From positions 1 through 11,707 of the forward strand of contig JAODGL010000041.1 of NCBI GenBank assembly GCA_025464585.1: a stretch of 11,707 nucleotides of DNA, given 5' to 3'. The position numbers were made by a program, and so were the translations under genes. The DNA is from Methanosarcinales archaeon (GTDB taxonomy: Archaea > Halobacteriota > Syntropharchaeia > Alkanophagales > Methanospirareceae). Each line of letters opens with the position of its first letter. The first letter of the stretch is position 1. A model generated the notes under the pieces. It did not search any database and had not been told where the DNA came from. It saw only the letters and a program-made list of their open reading frames with translations. This document shows, piece by piece, positions 1 to 6,043 of this stretch.

Positions 1-2
1 AT

Positions 3-995
3 TATAGAAGAATTTTCCCTGATGCAAAAATAATAGTTGGTGGAATTTATGCTTCCCTGTTGCCTGAGCACTGTAAAAAATTTACGGGATGTGACGAAGT
101 AATGGAAGGAGTTATGAAGGAAGCAGAAAAGTGTTTTCCTGCTTATGACCTAATAGAGAACGCAAATCCTCATCCAATTGATTATCAAATAATCCATGCT
201 TCCAGAGGGTGCATTAGGAATTGTGATTTTTGTGGAGTACGAAAAATCGAACCTGTTTTCGAGCCAAAAAGCAGTATAAAAAGCGAAATCAAAAAAAGAA
301 AAATTGTATTTTATGACAATAATATTTTATCAAATGATTGCATAGAAAATATTTTAAATGAACTTATTGATTTGAAAAAGGGGAAAAAGATTTTGTGGTG
401 TGAATCGCAAAGTGGATTTGATGGCAGAGTGCTAAAAGAAAAGCCATATTTGGGGCAAATGCTTAAAAAAGCGGGTTTTCGATATCCGAGAATAGCATGG
501 GATTGGGGATATAACCATTTTAAAGAGATTAAAGAACAAATTGATATTTTAGTTTCAGGAGGTTACAGTCTTAAAGATGTTTACTTGTTCATGCTTTACA
601 ATTGGAATATACCTTTTGAGGAGATGGAAAGGAAGCGAATAAAGTGCTGGGAATGGGGAGTTCAAATAGCTGACTGCAGGTATAGACCGTTGGATCAAAC
701 TTTCGATGATTATAATCCTCGGAAAAAGCAAACAAATGAGGATTACCATATCCATACGGAAGCAGGTTGGACAGATGCACTTGTTAAGCAATTTAGGAAA
801 AATGTGAGGCGACAAAATATCTGCGTAAGGCACGGCTTTCCGTTTTATTCTAAAGATTTTGAACAGAAGAGATTTGAAGAAGAAGTGATACGCGATGCTA
901 AACGTATAAAGACAAAGGAAGAGAAAATAAAGTATTTGGAAGAAAAAGAGATAAGTTTTTGGCTACCTGATGAAATTACATATCCAGATGGTTAA
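3..995 (+). CDS. Radical SAM protein with B12-binding-type N-terminus (partial, 5' end outside window)
   Basis: The frame is open from base 3, so the gene begins left of the window; the TTG at 60 is internal, not a start. The 330 visible residues begin with a stretch including FPDAKIIVGG, which resembles the end of a cobalamin-binding Rossmann domain. After a short linker comes RGCIRNCDFCG, encoded near 204-236. Its CX3CX2C spacing is the radical SAM motif that ligates the SAM-cleaving [4Fe-4S] cluster. VFYDNNIL further on fits a beta strand of the radical SAM barrel. The C-terminal half is rich in Trp, Lys and Arg (for example WDWGYNHF and CWEWGVQIADCR) and I do not recognise it. B12-type radical SAM enzymes often methylate or rearrange unreactive carbons, but the substrate here cannot be told. 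A TATA-like element follows, so the next gene is probably transcribed separately. Confidence 0.8.
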   Translation, partial: YRRIFPDAKIIVGGIYASLLPEHCKKFTGCDEVMEGVMKEAEKCFPAYDLIENANPHPIDYQIIHASRGCIRNCDFCGVRKIEPVFEPKSSIKSEIKKRKIVFYDNNILSNDCIENILNELIDLKKGKKILWCESQSGFDGRVLKEKPYLGQMLKKAGFRYPRIAWDWGYNHFKEIKEQIDILVSGGYSLKDVYLFMLYNWNIPFEEMERKRIKCWEWGVQIADCRYRPLDQTFDDYNPRKKQTNEDYHIHTEAGWTDALVKQFRKNVRRQNICVRHGFPFYSKDFEQKRFEEEVIRDAKRIKTKEEKIKYLEEKEISFWLPDEITYPDG

Positions 996-1010
996 AATGC
1001 AAAATGACCC

Positions 1011-1021
1011 ATATATTTAAA
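1011..1021 (+). promoter_or_regulatory. TATA box (box A) candidate
   Basis: An ATATATTTAAA-type stretch lies in the 58-bp gap after the radical SAM gene, about 35-40 bp before the ATG at 1054. This spacing fits archaeal transcription starting near 1040 and a short leader. It is the only promoter-like element seen before the following three genes. Confidence 0.45.
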
Positions 1022-1053
1022 CGTAGTTACCGACTTTTGTAACAATCAATAAA

Positions 1054-1431
1054 ATGTTGGATGTACTTACGAAAGATTTAAGAATAAGAAAAATAAGGAA
1101 AGAAGTAAAAATGAGTAGGGTAATAGAAGAAAATACAAATTCTACAATTTTAGATGAAGGGCATGGATACAAAATAAAAGCAACGAGAAAAGATATAGGA
1201 AGTTTTATAATTGTTGCGATTGAATGGGAACATCCTAACTATGGCTTCTTCGCCGATGCTATGCTATGGATAAACAGCTTACATTTAGAGGGATGGGAAC
1301 CGTTTCCCATAGTTAATTGGAGTGAGGTATATGAAAATTTAGATGAGTTTTTAGCTGATTATCCTGAGTTCAAATATTTATTTAGTGAGCGAACATTTTT
1401 TGATGTTATAACTTGGGGGAAGAACCGTTGA
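1054..1431 (+). CDS. Hypothetical protein, 125 aa
   Basis: I do not recognise this protein. It is soluble-looking, with no signal peptide or membrane segment. The middle alternates beta-like hydrophobic strands (GSFIIVAIEWEHP) with aromatic-rich segments (FFADAMLWINSLHLEGWEPFPIVNW), followed by an acidic C-terminal third (YENLDEFLADYPEFKYLF). The start is uncertain. ATG 1054 lies about 10 bp after the start site predicted from the upstream TATA box, but it has no Shine-Dalgarno and adds a Lys/Arg-rich lead of 19 residues. ATG 1111 has a weak purine-rich GGAAAGAAG upstream and would give 106 aa. The gene ends 27 bp before the nuclease-like gene on the same strand, so the two are probably co-transcribed, and a role tied to that nuclease is possible. 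Coding is supported by amino-acid composition and context only. Confidence 0.6.
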   Translation: MLDVLTKDLRIRKIRKEVKMSRVIEENTNSTILDEGHGYKIKATRKDIGSFIIVAIEWEHPNYGFFADAMLWINSLHLEGWEPFPIVNWSEVYENLDEFLADYPEFKYLFSERTFFDVITWGKNR

Positions 1432-1458
1432 AAGTTTTTACAAATAGCGAGACTAAAA

Positions 1459-2718
1459 ATGTCCAACCATTATAGACAAATACTGGAGAACCTGAGTAAA
1501 GAATTTGAGATAGATAAATTCTTCGGGCAGACGGTATTCAAAGTGAATAGAGCAGGTTTTCTTTATTTCCGGTATTCAAAGCGGTACAGTGGGGATAAAT
1601 ACTTCTTCGGTGCGGAAACGAGCGTAATAAGCCAGTTGCAAAACGCAATATATACAGTTTTATTCGTTTGCGGCAATGAAAATAACGTTCTTGTAATCCC
1701 GTCGGATTTATTCAATGAAATCATTAAGGATGTTGCTCCGTCAGGAAGCCAGTGGAAGGTAAACATATTTTTTACCGGTGAGAAAGTAGAATTAAAGGTT
1801 TCTGGCAAAGAGAGGATGGATGTTACTAATTATCTCAACAATACGGATTTTATACTGTCCAAAGTATATTTTGTAGAGCAAAAGATACCCCATAAAGGAA
1901 TAGATTATGAACTGATCAAGAAAAAGTTGGAGTCGAAAAAAGACGACCGGGAAGTAAAAATCGAGTTGTTAAAAAGCAGATTGGTTGATTATGCGAGTTT
2001 AAGTGAAGAACCTACAAAGTTTGAGGAAGTTATTACAGAAGTCTTCGGAGAACTTGGTTTTGAGTGTGAGCATATTGGGGGTAGTGGTAAAACTGATGTT
2101 TTAGCAAAATCGAACTATCGGTCTGTTATCGAAGCAAAAGCAACAAAAAGAGCGTCTATTACTAAGGTAAATTTCACACGGTTAAAACAGCATAAGAGGA
2201 AACACAATGCTGATTTTGTGGCTATTGTGGCAAAGAATTTTGATCCCGCTGTCATAAGAGATAGCGAGATAGAAAACGCTGTTTTGTTTCCAGTAAATAC
2301 CCTCACTGAGCTGTTGGACATTAATAAAAACTATCCAATAAATCCAAATTTATTGTATATTCTGTTCAGAAAGTCAGGAGTTATAAAAAATGACGACTTG
2401 GAATACATTCGTGAGGAATACAAGAGGTGGCAGGTATATAAAGACGGACTGTATATTCTGGTAGAGAATTTGAGCGTGGAGAAAGCGAAAACATGCAATG
2501 AATTGATGGGAGCTGCGAATGCCAAATTGGAGATTGAGCATGGAGTGAGCGATTTCTTCTCAAGAGAAGAAATGGAGAAAATTATCAACTTTTTACAAAT
2601 AGAACCGCTTAAAATTGTCCATAAAAAGGAGGATGGCTATGTAAAGAAGTTGGATGTACAAAACGCATGCAAACTTTTAAATATATTTTTGAATCATCTA
2701 AGAACGGGGGTTGGATAA
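1459..2718 (+). CDS. PD-(D/E)XK nuclease-like protein (restriction-endonuclease type)
   Basis: This is a 419-aa protein of probable DNA-cleaving function. Residues about 185-285 look like a PD-(D/E)XK nuclease core. Helix KFEEVITEVFGELGF supplies a candidate Glu (189/190), GKTDV supplies D213, and a strand ending in E225-A-K227 gives the catalytic E-x-K. A further strand, ADFVAIVAKNF (251-261), and a LFPVNTLTELL segment complete the fold as in Mrr-like endonucleases. Residues 1-135 form a separate beta-rich N-terminal domain, perhaps for DNA or modification recognition; this is inference. A Lys-rich helical linker (150-175) joins the two. The C-terminal ~120 residues are unassigned. No methyltransferase or ATPase gene is visible beside it, so a classical type II system is not supported; a solitary modification-dependent (type IV-like) enzyme is one option. 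Its stop overlaps the next start by one base (TAATG). Confidence 0.65.
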   Translation: MSNHYRQILENLSKEFEIDKFFGQTVFKVNRAGFLYFRYSKRYSGDKYFFGAETSVISQLQNAIYTVLFVCGNENNVLVIPSDLFNEIIKDVAPSGSQWKVNIFFTGEKVELKVSGKERMDVTNYLNNTDFILSKVYFVEQKIPHKGIDYELIKKKLESKKDDREVKIELLKSRLVDYASLSEEPTKFEEVITEVFGELGFECEHIGGSGKTDVLAKSNYRSVIEAKATKRASITKVNFTRLKQHKRKHNADFVAIVAKNFDPAVIRDSEIENAVLFPVNTLTELLDINKNYPINPNLLYILFRKSGVIKNDDLEYIREEYKRWQVYKDGLYILVENLSVEKAKTCNELMGAANAKLEIEHGVSDFFSREEMEKIINFLQIEPLKIVHKKEDGYVKKLDVQNACKLLNIFLNHLRTGVG

Positions 2719-2954
2719 TGCCGCTAAAGCCGAAGATAATAGAATGCAAAAAATGTGGAGGGTATGTAGAACTCGTTTATTATCGAGGTTGTTGTATGTT
2801 TATATGCCCGTGGTGCGGAAGAAAAGTTGCTGTAAGGAGATGCAAGGAAATAAAGGACTTTAAAATACCAGAAAAAGCGGTTGAGGTATTACTAAACTAT
2901 TTTACGAAGGGGGAAATAAACGAGATAATACCACGAAAAGAGGAGGGAGAATAA
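2718..2954 (+). CDS. Small zinc-ribbon protein, 78 aa
   Basis: I chose ATG 2718 because it overlaps the TAA of the nuclease-like gene (2716-2718), the classic arrangement for translational coupling, and a G-rich GGGGG lies about 8-12 bases upstream. An earlier ATG at 2667 would overlap the nuclease gene by 52 bases and is less likely. The protein carries a treble-clef or zinc-ribbon-like set of cysteines: C10-x2-C13 in ECKKCGG and C30-x2-C33 in CPWCGRK, with extra C25, C26 and C42. The Lys/Arg content around the ribbon suits nucleic-acid or protein binding. The C-terminal half is helical and charged (KAVEVLLNYFTKGEINEI). The function is unknown. Coupling suggests it acts with the nuclease-like protein, for example as an accessory or regulatory subunit, but this is inference. 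Confidence 0.7.
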   Translation: MPLKPKIIECKKCGGYVELVYYRGCCMFICPWCGRKVAVRRCKEIKDFKIPEKAVEVLLNYFTKGEINEIIPRKEEGE

Positions 2955-2956
2955 AA

Positions 2957-3058
2957 AAGGGTGCGGGCAAAGCTAAATTCTTCGCCGCTCTTGTTCTCTT
3001 GCGTTCCGGGTATTTCACACTTGAAGAGGTGAAAAAGATAATACCTCCATTTGGCTAA
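2957..3058 (+). other. Coding-like trace without a start (possible gene remnant or frameshifted tail)
   Basis: Just after the zinc-ribbon stop, the +2 frame reads like protein (KFFAALVLLRSGYFTLEEVK, then KIIPPFG) and ends at TAA 3056-3058. No ATG, GTG or TTG start with a ribosome site lies in frame near its beginning. It could be the tail of a decayed gene, or a frameshifted extension of the zinc-ribbon gene, whose overlapping frame stays open here. A chance open frame is not excluded. Confidence 0.2.
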
Positions 3059-3156
3059 CCCTTCAACACTTTCTCCAATACTATTACTCCAGAATCAGTA
3101 TCTCTGATTTCTTCTGGCTCTTCTTCCTTTAGTAGTTCTCATAGTCTTTCTATATC
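3055..3156 (-). pseudogene. Decayed minus-strand coding remnant
   Basis: On the minus strand, one frame ending at TAG (3055-3057) reads DIERL, a TGA stop (3139-3141), then ELLKEEEPEEIRD and TDSGVIVLEKVLKG. It is closed upstream by a TAG at 3157-3159. The amphipathic helix followed by a beta-like tail looks like the C-terminus of a real protein broken by at least one stop. The family is not recognised. The rest of the gap, about 3160-3241, shows no further coding sense and must contain the trmY promoter, though no strong TATA box is evident. Confidence 0.25.
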
Positions 3157-3241
3157 CTAATGTAGTCTTAGAAAGTAAATAAAACATGTTCTTTAATTTC
3201 CCTGAAAAATCTTAACTTTTTACAGACAGAGCCGTATAAGA

Positions 3242-3895
3242 ATGAGACAATTCATCCTATATGCGAGGAAAGCAGTAACAAGTCCAGATTTCTCTTTGGA
3301 CGACCTGCCGGGTAGTGGAGGCAGGATGGACCTCGTTGCAAGATGTGTTTGCAACGCGCTATGGATAAGCCATGATTTGAGAAGAGATTCCTGTATTCAT
3401 GTAGTCGCATGCGGTAGCCCTAACCCACCGGTGGTCATCTCCCTTTACGGGGACCGGTTAAGGAACGTATCGCCAGACGAAAGGAACATAGCAGCATGGA
3501 TAAAGAAAGCGTTGGCATCAACGAGCCGGAATCCTGGGATAAACATACGCAAACTCAGTTTTCAGCAGTTGGTCGAGGAGTTAGCATCAGAAGGAAACTT
3601 CTTTTATATCTTACATGAGCAAGGCAGGGATATAGCACGTGTAAAGCTAAGAGATGATTCGGTATTTGTTCTCGGCGATCATATAGGGCTGCCGGGAGAA
3701 GAAGAGAAGTTTGTTGCGCGATTTGAACATGAGAAAATATCGCTTGGCACTACATCCTATCTTGCGTCACAATGCATCACCGTGCTGCATTATGAGCTGG
3801 ATAAAACCATGCTCCGGTCGGGATTTGAACCCGAGTCCTCGGCTCGAAAGGCCGAAATGATTGGCCGAGCTACACTACCGGAGCAAATAAAATAA
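3242..3895 (+). CDS. trmY: tRNA (pseudouridine(54)-N1)-methyltransferase TrmY
   Basis: TrmY is the archaeal SPOUT-class enzyme that uses S-adenosylmethionine to methylate N1 of pseudouridine 54 in the tRNA T-loop. The sequence matches the family end to end. It begins MRQFILYARKA, has the signature SLDDLPGSGGRMDLVARCV (residues 18-36) followed by WISHDLRRD, and has SPDERNIAAWIKKAL (77-91). The SAM-binding trefoil knot comes from VFVLGDHIGLPGEEE (141-155) and LGTTSYLASQCITVLHYELD (168-187). Family members usually end near that point, at about 190-205 residues. Here no stop follows, and residues about 190-215 (LRSGFEPESSARK and onward) are read antisense through the tRNA-Glu gene before TAA at 3893. 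The core is intact, so activity is expected; the tail is probably acquired sequence from a lost stop. No clear Shine-Dalgarno precedes the ATG. Confidence 0.93.
   Translation: MRQFILYARKAVTSPDFSLDDLPGSGGRMDLVARCVCNALWISHDLRRDSCIHVVACGSPNPPVVISLYGDRLRNVSPDERNIAAWIKKALASTSRNPGINIRKLSFQQLVEELASEGNFFYILHEQGRDIARVKLRDDSVFVLGDHIGLPGEEEKFVARFEHEKISLGTTSYLASQCITVLHYELDKTMLRSGFEPESSARKAEMIGRATLPEQIK
3810..3884 (-). tRNA. tRNA-Glu (anticodon UUC)
   Basis: Read on the minus strand, the 7-bp acceptor GCTCCGG pairs perfectly with CCGGAGC. The anticodon stem TCGGC/GCCGA encloses the loop CTTTCGA with anticodon TTC at positions 34-36. The T arm is TCGGG-TTCAAAT-CCCGA, and the variable loop is 4 nt. The D arm is weakly paired, as is common for tRNA-Glu. 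The discriminator base is A (3810). CCA is not encoded and must be added after transcription, and no intron is present. The whole gene lies antisense within the 3' end of the trmY reading frame. No clear box A is visible upstream. Confidence 0.95.
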
Positions 3896-3944
3896 AGAAA
3901 GCGATTTTCAGGAAAGACTTTTTACTTCGCAAAAGCCTTTACGG

Positions 3945-3951
3945 AAAAAAA
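3945..3951 (-). terminator. Oligo-T terminator candidate for rpl12
   Basis: Seven consecutive T on the minus strand, about 80 bp after the P1/L12 stop and before the tRNA gene. Oligo-T tracts are the main archaeal termination signal. Confidence 0.4.
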
Positions 3952-3982
3952 CATAGTTTCTTTGGTAAAGCTTTCTTTTAAG

Positions 3983-4012
3983 CCCTTACAGGGTCGTGAG
4001 GCGGAGCCCCAC
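3983..4012 (-). terminator. Two adjacent hairpins after rpl12
   Basis: Just beyond the P1/L12 stop, the minus strand has GTGGGGC-TCC-GCCTCAC (3996-4012, 7 bp including one G-T pair) and then CCCT-GTA-AGGG (3983-3993). With the T-run about 32 bp further on, they may protect or end the rpl12 transcript. The first hairpin is too far from the T-run to be a bacterial-type terminator, so a small structured RNA element is also possible. Confidence 0.35.
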
Positions 4013-4029
4013 ATAAGAAAGGTTTGTTG

Positions 4030-4386
4030 TTAGCCGAACAAAGAAGAAAGTCCTTCCATCCCTGTTTCTTCTGCTTTCTCCTCTTCTTCTTTCTTCTTCT
4101 TCTCCTCCTCTTCTTCCTCTTTCTTCCCTGGCTTTTCTGCCTCTGGTGCTTCTGGTGCCGGTGCTTGAGCGGGCATTGGCGGCGGCGCCATCACTGATGG
4201 AGCGTAAGCAGGCTGGGCTTGTGCCATCGCTTCATCTATGTTGACATCGCTAAGAGCTGATACCAGTGCTTTTACTCGCCCCTTATCTGGAGCAACCCCC
4301 GCAGCCTCCATCACCGCAGTTATTCCATCCTCTGTAACCTCTTTACCCGAATTATGCAGGAGCAATGCAGCATATATATATTCCAT
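4030..4386 (-). CDS. rpl12: Large ribosomal subunit stalk protein P1 (archaeal L12)
   Basis: This is the archaeal P1/L12 stalk protein, which binds P0 (L10) as dimers and recruits and stimulates translational GTPases on the large subunit. At 118 aa it is slightly long for the family (about 100-110). Residues 1-58 (MEYIYAALLLHNSGKEVTED onward, with VNIDEAMAQA) are the conserved helical dimerisation domain. Residues 59-85 are the flexible Ala/Pro hinge. Residues 86-107 are an unusually long run of Glu and Lys. The last 12 residues, ETGMEGLSSLFG, match the conserved factor-binding tail. A Shine-Dalgarno GGAGGT lies at 4398-4403, 11 bases before the ATG. The gene has its own TATA box and is not next to L11, L1 or L10 here, although archaeal genomes usually keep it in that operon. 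Confidence 0.95.
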   Translation of the reverse strand: MEYIYAALLLHNSGKEVTEDGITAVMEAAGVAPDKGRVKALVSALSDVNIDEAMAQAQPAYAPSVMAPPPMPAQAPAPEAPEAEKPGKKEEEEEEKKKKEEEEKAEETGMEGLSSLFG

Positions 4387-4432
4387 CTCTTCGTTCTACC
4401 TCCTTCTCTTTTTCCTTTATTTTATTTTTATT

Positions 4433-4442
4433 GTATATAAAG
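4433..4442 (-). promoter_or_regulatory. TATA box for rpl12
   Basis: The minus strand reads CTTTATATAC, close to the archaeal box A consensus, about 47-56 bp before the P1/L12 ATG. A start near 4410 would leave a leader of roughly 25 nt containing the GGAGGT ribosome site. Confidence 0.6.
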
Positions 4443-4475
4443 TATAGCTTCCTTCCTTCTATTTAAGACACAGAT

Positions 4476-5738
4476 TTACACGGAAATATAAACTTGTGCA
4501 GCAAAATTCATCAATCCGCGTTTAAGCGCACTCAAACCAGAACTGCAAAGGAAATAGCAGGGTTTACTCCTTAATTTGCATGCTTCTTTAATCATTCGAC
4601 AGGCATTGTGACTGTTTATGTCCACCGGGCAGAATATCACGTCATTTTTTTCTACAAGACTCTCTATCGCTCTTTTCCCTCTCTCGCAGTGCCCGCAGTG
4701 GTAACAGAAAAGACAACCGAAAGACTCTGCCATTTCCTTATAGCACGATTCAAGCGACTCCACACCCCCGACGTAAGCCACTCTCACGCCTTTAAGCTGG
4801 GGTATCATCTTCATTTCCTTGCTCAATTCGTTGCCATTATTAATACAATCGCAAGCAGAAGAAAATGCGAGATTCATCCCCTTTTTCCTGTTGAAATTGA
4901 AATTAGAAGCAGCCGCAGCTGACATCTTAATTAACTCTGCGTTATCTTTATTCAACCTTTTTACCTCTTCTCTTAAAAGCTCTATCTCCGCTTTCATCGC
5001 GTCAATTTGCTCAAACGCTGCTTCTCCTCCCAGTTCCTCTACCTTTCTCCTTAAACTCTCATTCAATCGCTTTTGCTCTTCCAATTCTTGAACAAGCAGG
5101 ATTTTATCTGCTTTAATTGCTTCACGCTCGGAGATTAGCTCCTCTCTCTTCTGCTCTAACCTTTTATAATTCCGTTGAAGCTTTTCTTTTGATTCGATGG
5201 CTGAACTTAGCTCCTCTATTATGTCTTCCACTTTACCTCCTGGCAATTTACGGGAAAGTTCATCGTAAAATCGCAAAGCCTGATGCTCTTTTAGATGAAC
5301 CGCAGAGAAAACCCTCGTCTCGATTGCTTTCCCGTTATTTTCACCTCTATTTCCATTGCGTGCCGCAAACCAGATAAGAGCAGAGATAGGGACGTCTGAA
5401 AAGGTGTTTTCGGTTCCCTCTTTGCCTTCCAAAAACGTGCAGATTTTTTGTGGATCGGAATTTTCTGCATATCTCTTGTACGGTGCAAATAGCTTTTCCA
5501 GCATCTTTTCTACTCGCTTAGCATGCTGATTTTGTGTCTGGCATATCTGTGCAAGCTGCTGATGCATTTCAAATGCTGCTGAAAACTGGCTGTCATGCTT
5601 AAGTTTCAAGTCTTTAAATATTCTCCTCAGACCTTTCTCGTCGAAACTTAACCCCAGAAGTCGACAGATTGTAAAAGACTGAAATTCCCATATCCTTCTC
5701 TTTCCGTTTCCGTTTCCCCTCCCTTTTCCATCTGCCAT
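4476..5738 (-). CDS. Coiled-coil protein with C-terminal DUF2325 domain carrying CX2CX2CX2C
   Basis: This 420-aa cytosolic protein has three parts. Residues 1-165 are a helical N-terminal region with a basic start (GKGRGNGNGKRR). Residues about 170-272 are a long Lys/Glu/Leu-rich coiled coil. Residues about 316-410 match DUF2325: GVRVAYVGGVES, the aspartate-rich VIFCPVDINSHNACRMIKEAC, and PCYFLCSSGLSALKRGL. Within that domain lies GCLFCYHCGHC, giving C342, C345, C348 and C351 in CX2CX2CX2C spacing. C332, C370, C380, C387, C394 and C398 are also in the domain. DUF2325 has no function I can state with certainty, and the cysteine set suggests an Fe-S cluster or zinc site. The start ATG 5738 follows a G-rich track (8 G at 5746-5753). 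The gene lies 17 bp after the 53-aa small gene and downstream of a DtxR-type palindrome, so it is probably metal-regulated and co-transcribed with that gene. Confidence 0.8.
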   Translation of the reverse strand: MADGKGRGNGNGKRRIWEFQSFTICRLLGLSFDEKGLRRIFKDLKLKHDSQFSAAFEMHQQLAQICQTQNQHAKRVEKMLEKLFAPYKRYAENSDPQKICTFLEGKEGTENTFSDVPISALIWFAARNGNRGENNGKAIETRVFSAVHLKEHQALRFYDELSRKLPGGKVEDIIEELSSAIESKEKLQRNYKRLEQKREELISEREAIKADKILLVQELEEQKRLNESLRRKVEELGGEAAFEQIDAMKAEIELLREEVKRLNKDNAELIKMSAAAASNFNFNRKKGMNLAFSSACDCINNGNELSKEMKMIPQLKGVRVAYVGGVESLESCYKEMAESFGCLFCYHCGHCERGKRAIESLVEKNDVIFCPVDINSHNACRMIKEACKLRSKPCYFLCSSGLSALKRGLMNFAAQVYISV

Positions 5739-5755
5739 TCTTTATCCCCCCCCGA

Positions 5756-5917
5756 CTACGAAGCTTGATAAAGCGGATAACCTTCAATAAACCACGAGCC
5801 CAACTCATGTTTTATCCCCTCAACCCTTTCGCCCAGGTCCCCTTCTTCAAACCCGGGGGTATTCTGAAGCAGCCTTATCAGCTCCTTCATCAGTCTTGTC
5901 AGTTCCATCTCGTCCAT
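5756..5917 (-). CDS. Small acidic protein, 53 aa, upstream of the DUF2325 gene
   Basis: This short gene encodes MDEMELTRLMKELIRLLQ followed by NTPGFEEGDLGERVEGIKHE, then LGSWFIEGYPLYQAS and TAG. A ribosome site, AGGAGGG, lies at 5929-5935, 11 bases before ATG 5917; a second in-frame ATG (Met4) is an alternative start. Residues 4-18 form an amphipathic helix and the middle is acidic. There is no signal peptide, membrane span or cysteine. I do not recognise the family. Only 17 bp separate it from the DUF2325 gene, so the two form one unit, with the palindromic operator and a possible TATA element just upstream. It may be a small partner of the DUF2325 protein, but this is inference. An open frame on the opposite strand over the same region (5765-5962) has no ribosome site and is judged a shadow. 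Confidence 0.65.
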   Translation of the reverse strand: MDEMELTRLMKELIRLLQNTPGFEEGDLGERVEGIKHELGSWFIEGYPLYQAS

Positions 5918-5941
5918 CGCGTTACTCGCCCTCCTAAAAAT

Positions 5942-5955
5942 TTAGGCTACCCTAA
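5942..5955. promoter_or_regulatory. DtxR-type operator upstream of the small-protein/DUF2325 unit
   Basis: The site TTAGGCTACCCTAA has perfect inverted arms TTAGG/CCTAA around a 4-bp centre. It lies 25-38 bp before the small gene's ATG and just before its ribosome site, where a bound repressor would block initiation. It closely resembles the palindrome in front of the DtxR-family gene and the general TTAGG-n-CCTAA pattern of DtxR/IdeR boxes. Extra half-sites TTAGG (5975-5979) and CCTAA (5996-6000) lie nearby. Confidence 0.6.
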
Positions 5956-5981
5956 CTATTGAGAATTATGAATATTAGGCA

Positions 5982-5990
5982 CATAAATAA
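5982..5990 (-). promoter_or_regulatory. Weak TATA box candidate for the small-protein/DUF2325 unit
   Basis: The minus strand reads TTATTTATG about 27-48 bp upstream of the operator, which places a predicted start close to the operator. The match to box A is only moderate. Confidence 0.3.
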
Positions 5991-6019
5991 CATCCCCTAA
6001 AAAGGTTCGATTTTGTTTG

Positions 6020-6043
6020 AAAAACCTAAATAAGTTCGGGTTT
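6020..6043 (-). terminator. Weak hairpin plus T-run after the DtxR-family gene
   Basis: On the minus strand, AAACC and GGTTT arms (6022-6043, 12-nt loop) overlap the repressor stop codon and lead into TTTTT. Another five T follow at about 6000-6004. The stem is short, so an oligo-T terminator is more likely than a hairpin-dependent one. Confidence 0.3.

Noticed and set aside
60..62. TTG as the start of the radical SAM gene
   Set aside because: The frame stays open to base 3 and encodes FPDAKIIVGG, typical of a B12-binding domain, so the gene is cut by the window edge.
2667..2717. Earlier ATG start for the zinc-ribbon gene
   Set aside because: It would overlap the nuclease-like gene by 52 bases and add a non-conserved-looking lead. 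The TAATG junction at 2716-2720 is the better start.
4608..5377. Plus-strand open frames opposite the DUF2325 gene
   Set aside because: They mirror the coiled-coil coding region. No ribosome site and no family resemblance.
5765..5962. 65-aa plus-strand open frame
   Set aside because: It lies opposite the 53-aa minus-strand gene, which has a good ribosome site and protein-like composition. The plus frame has no ribosome site and crosses the operator.
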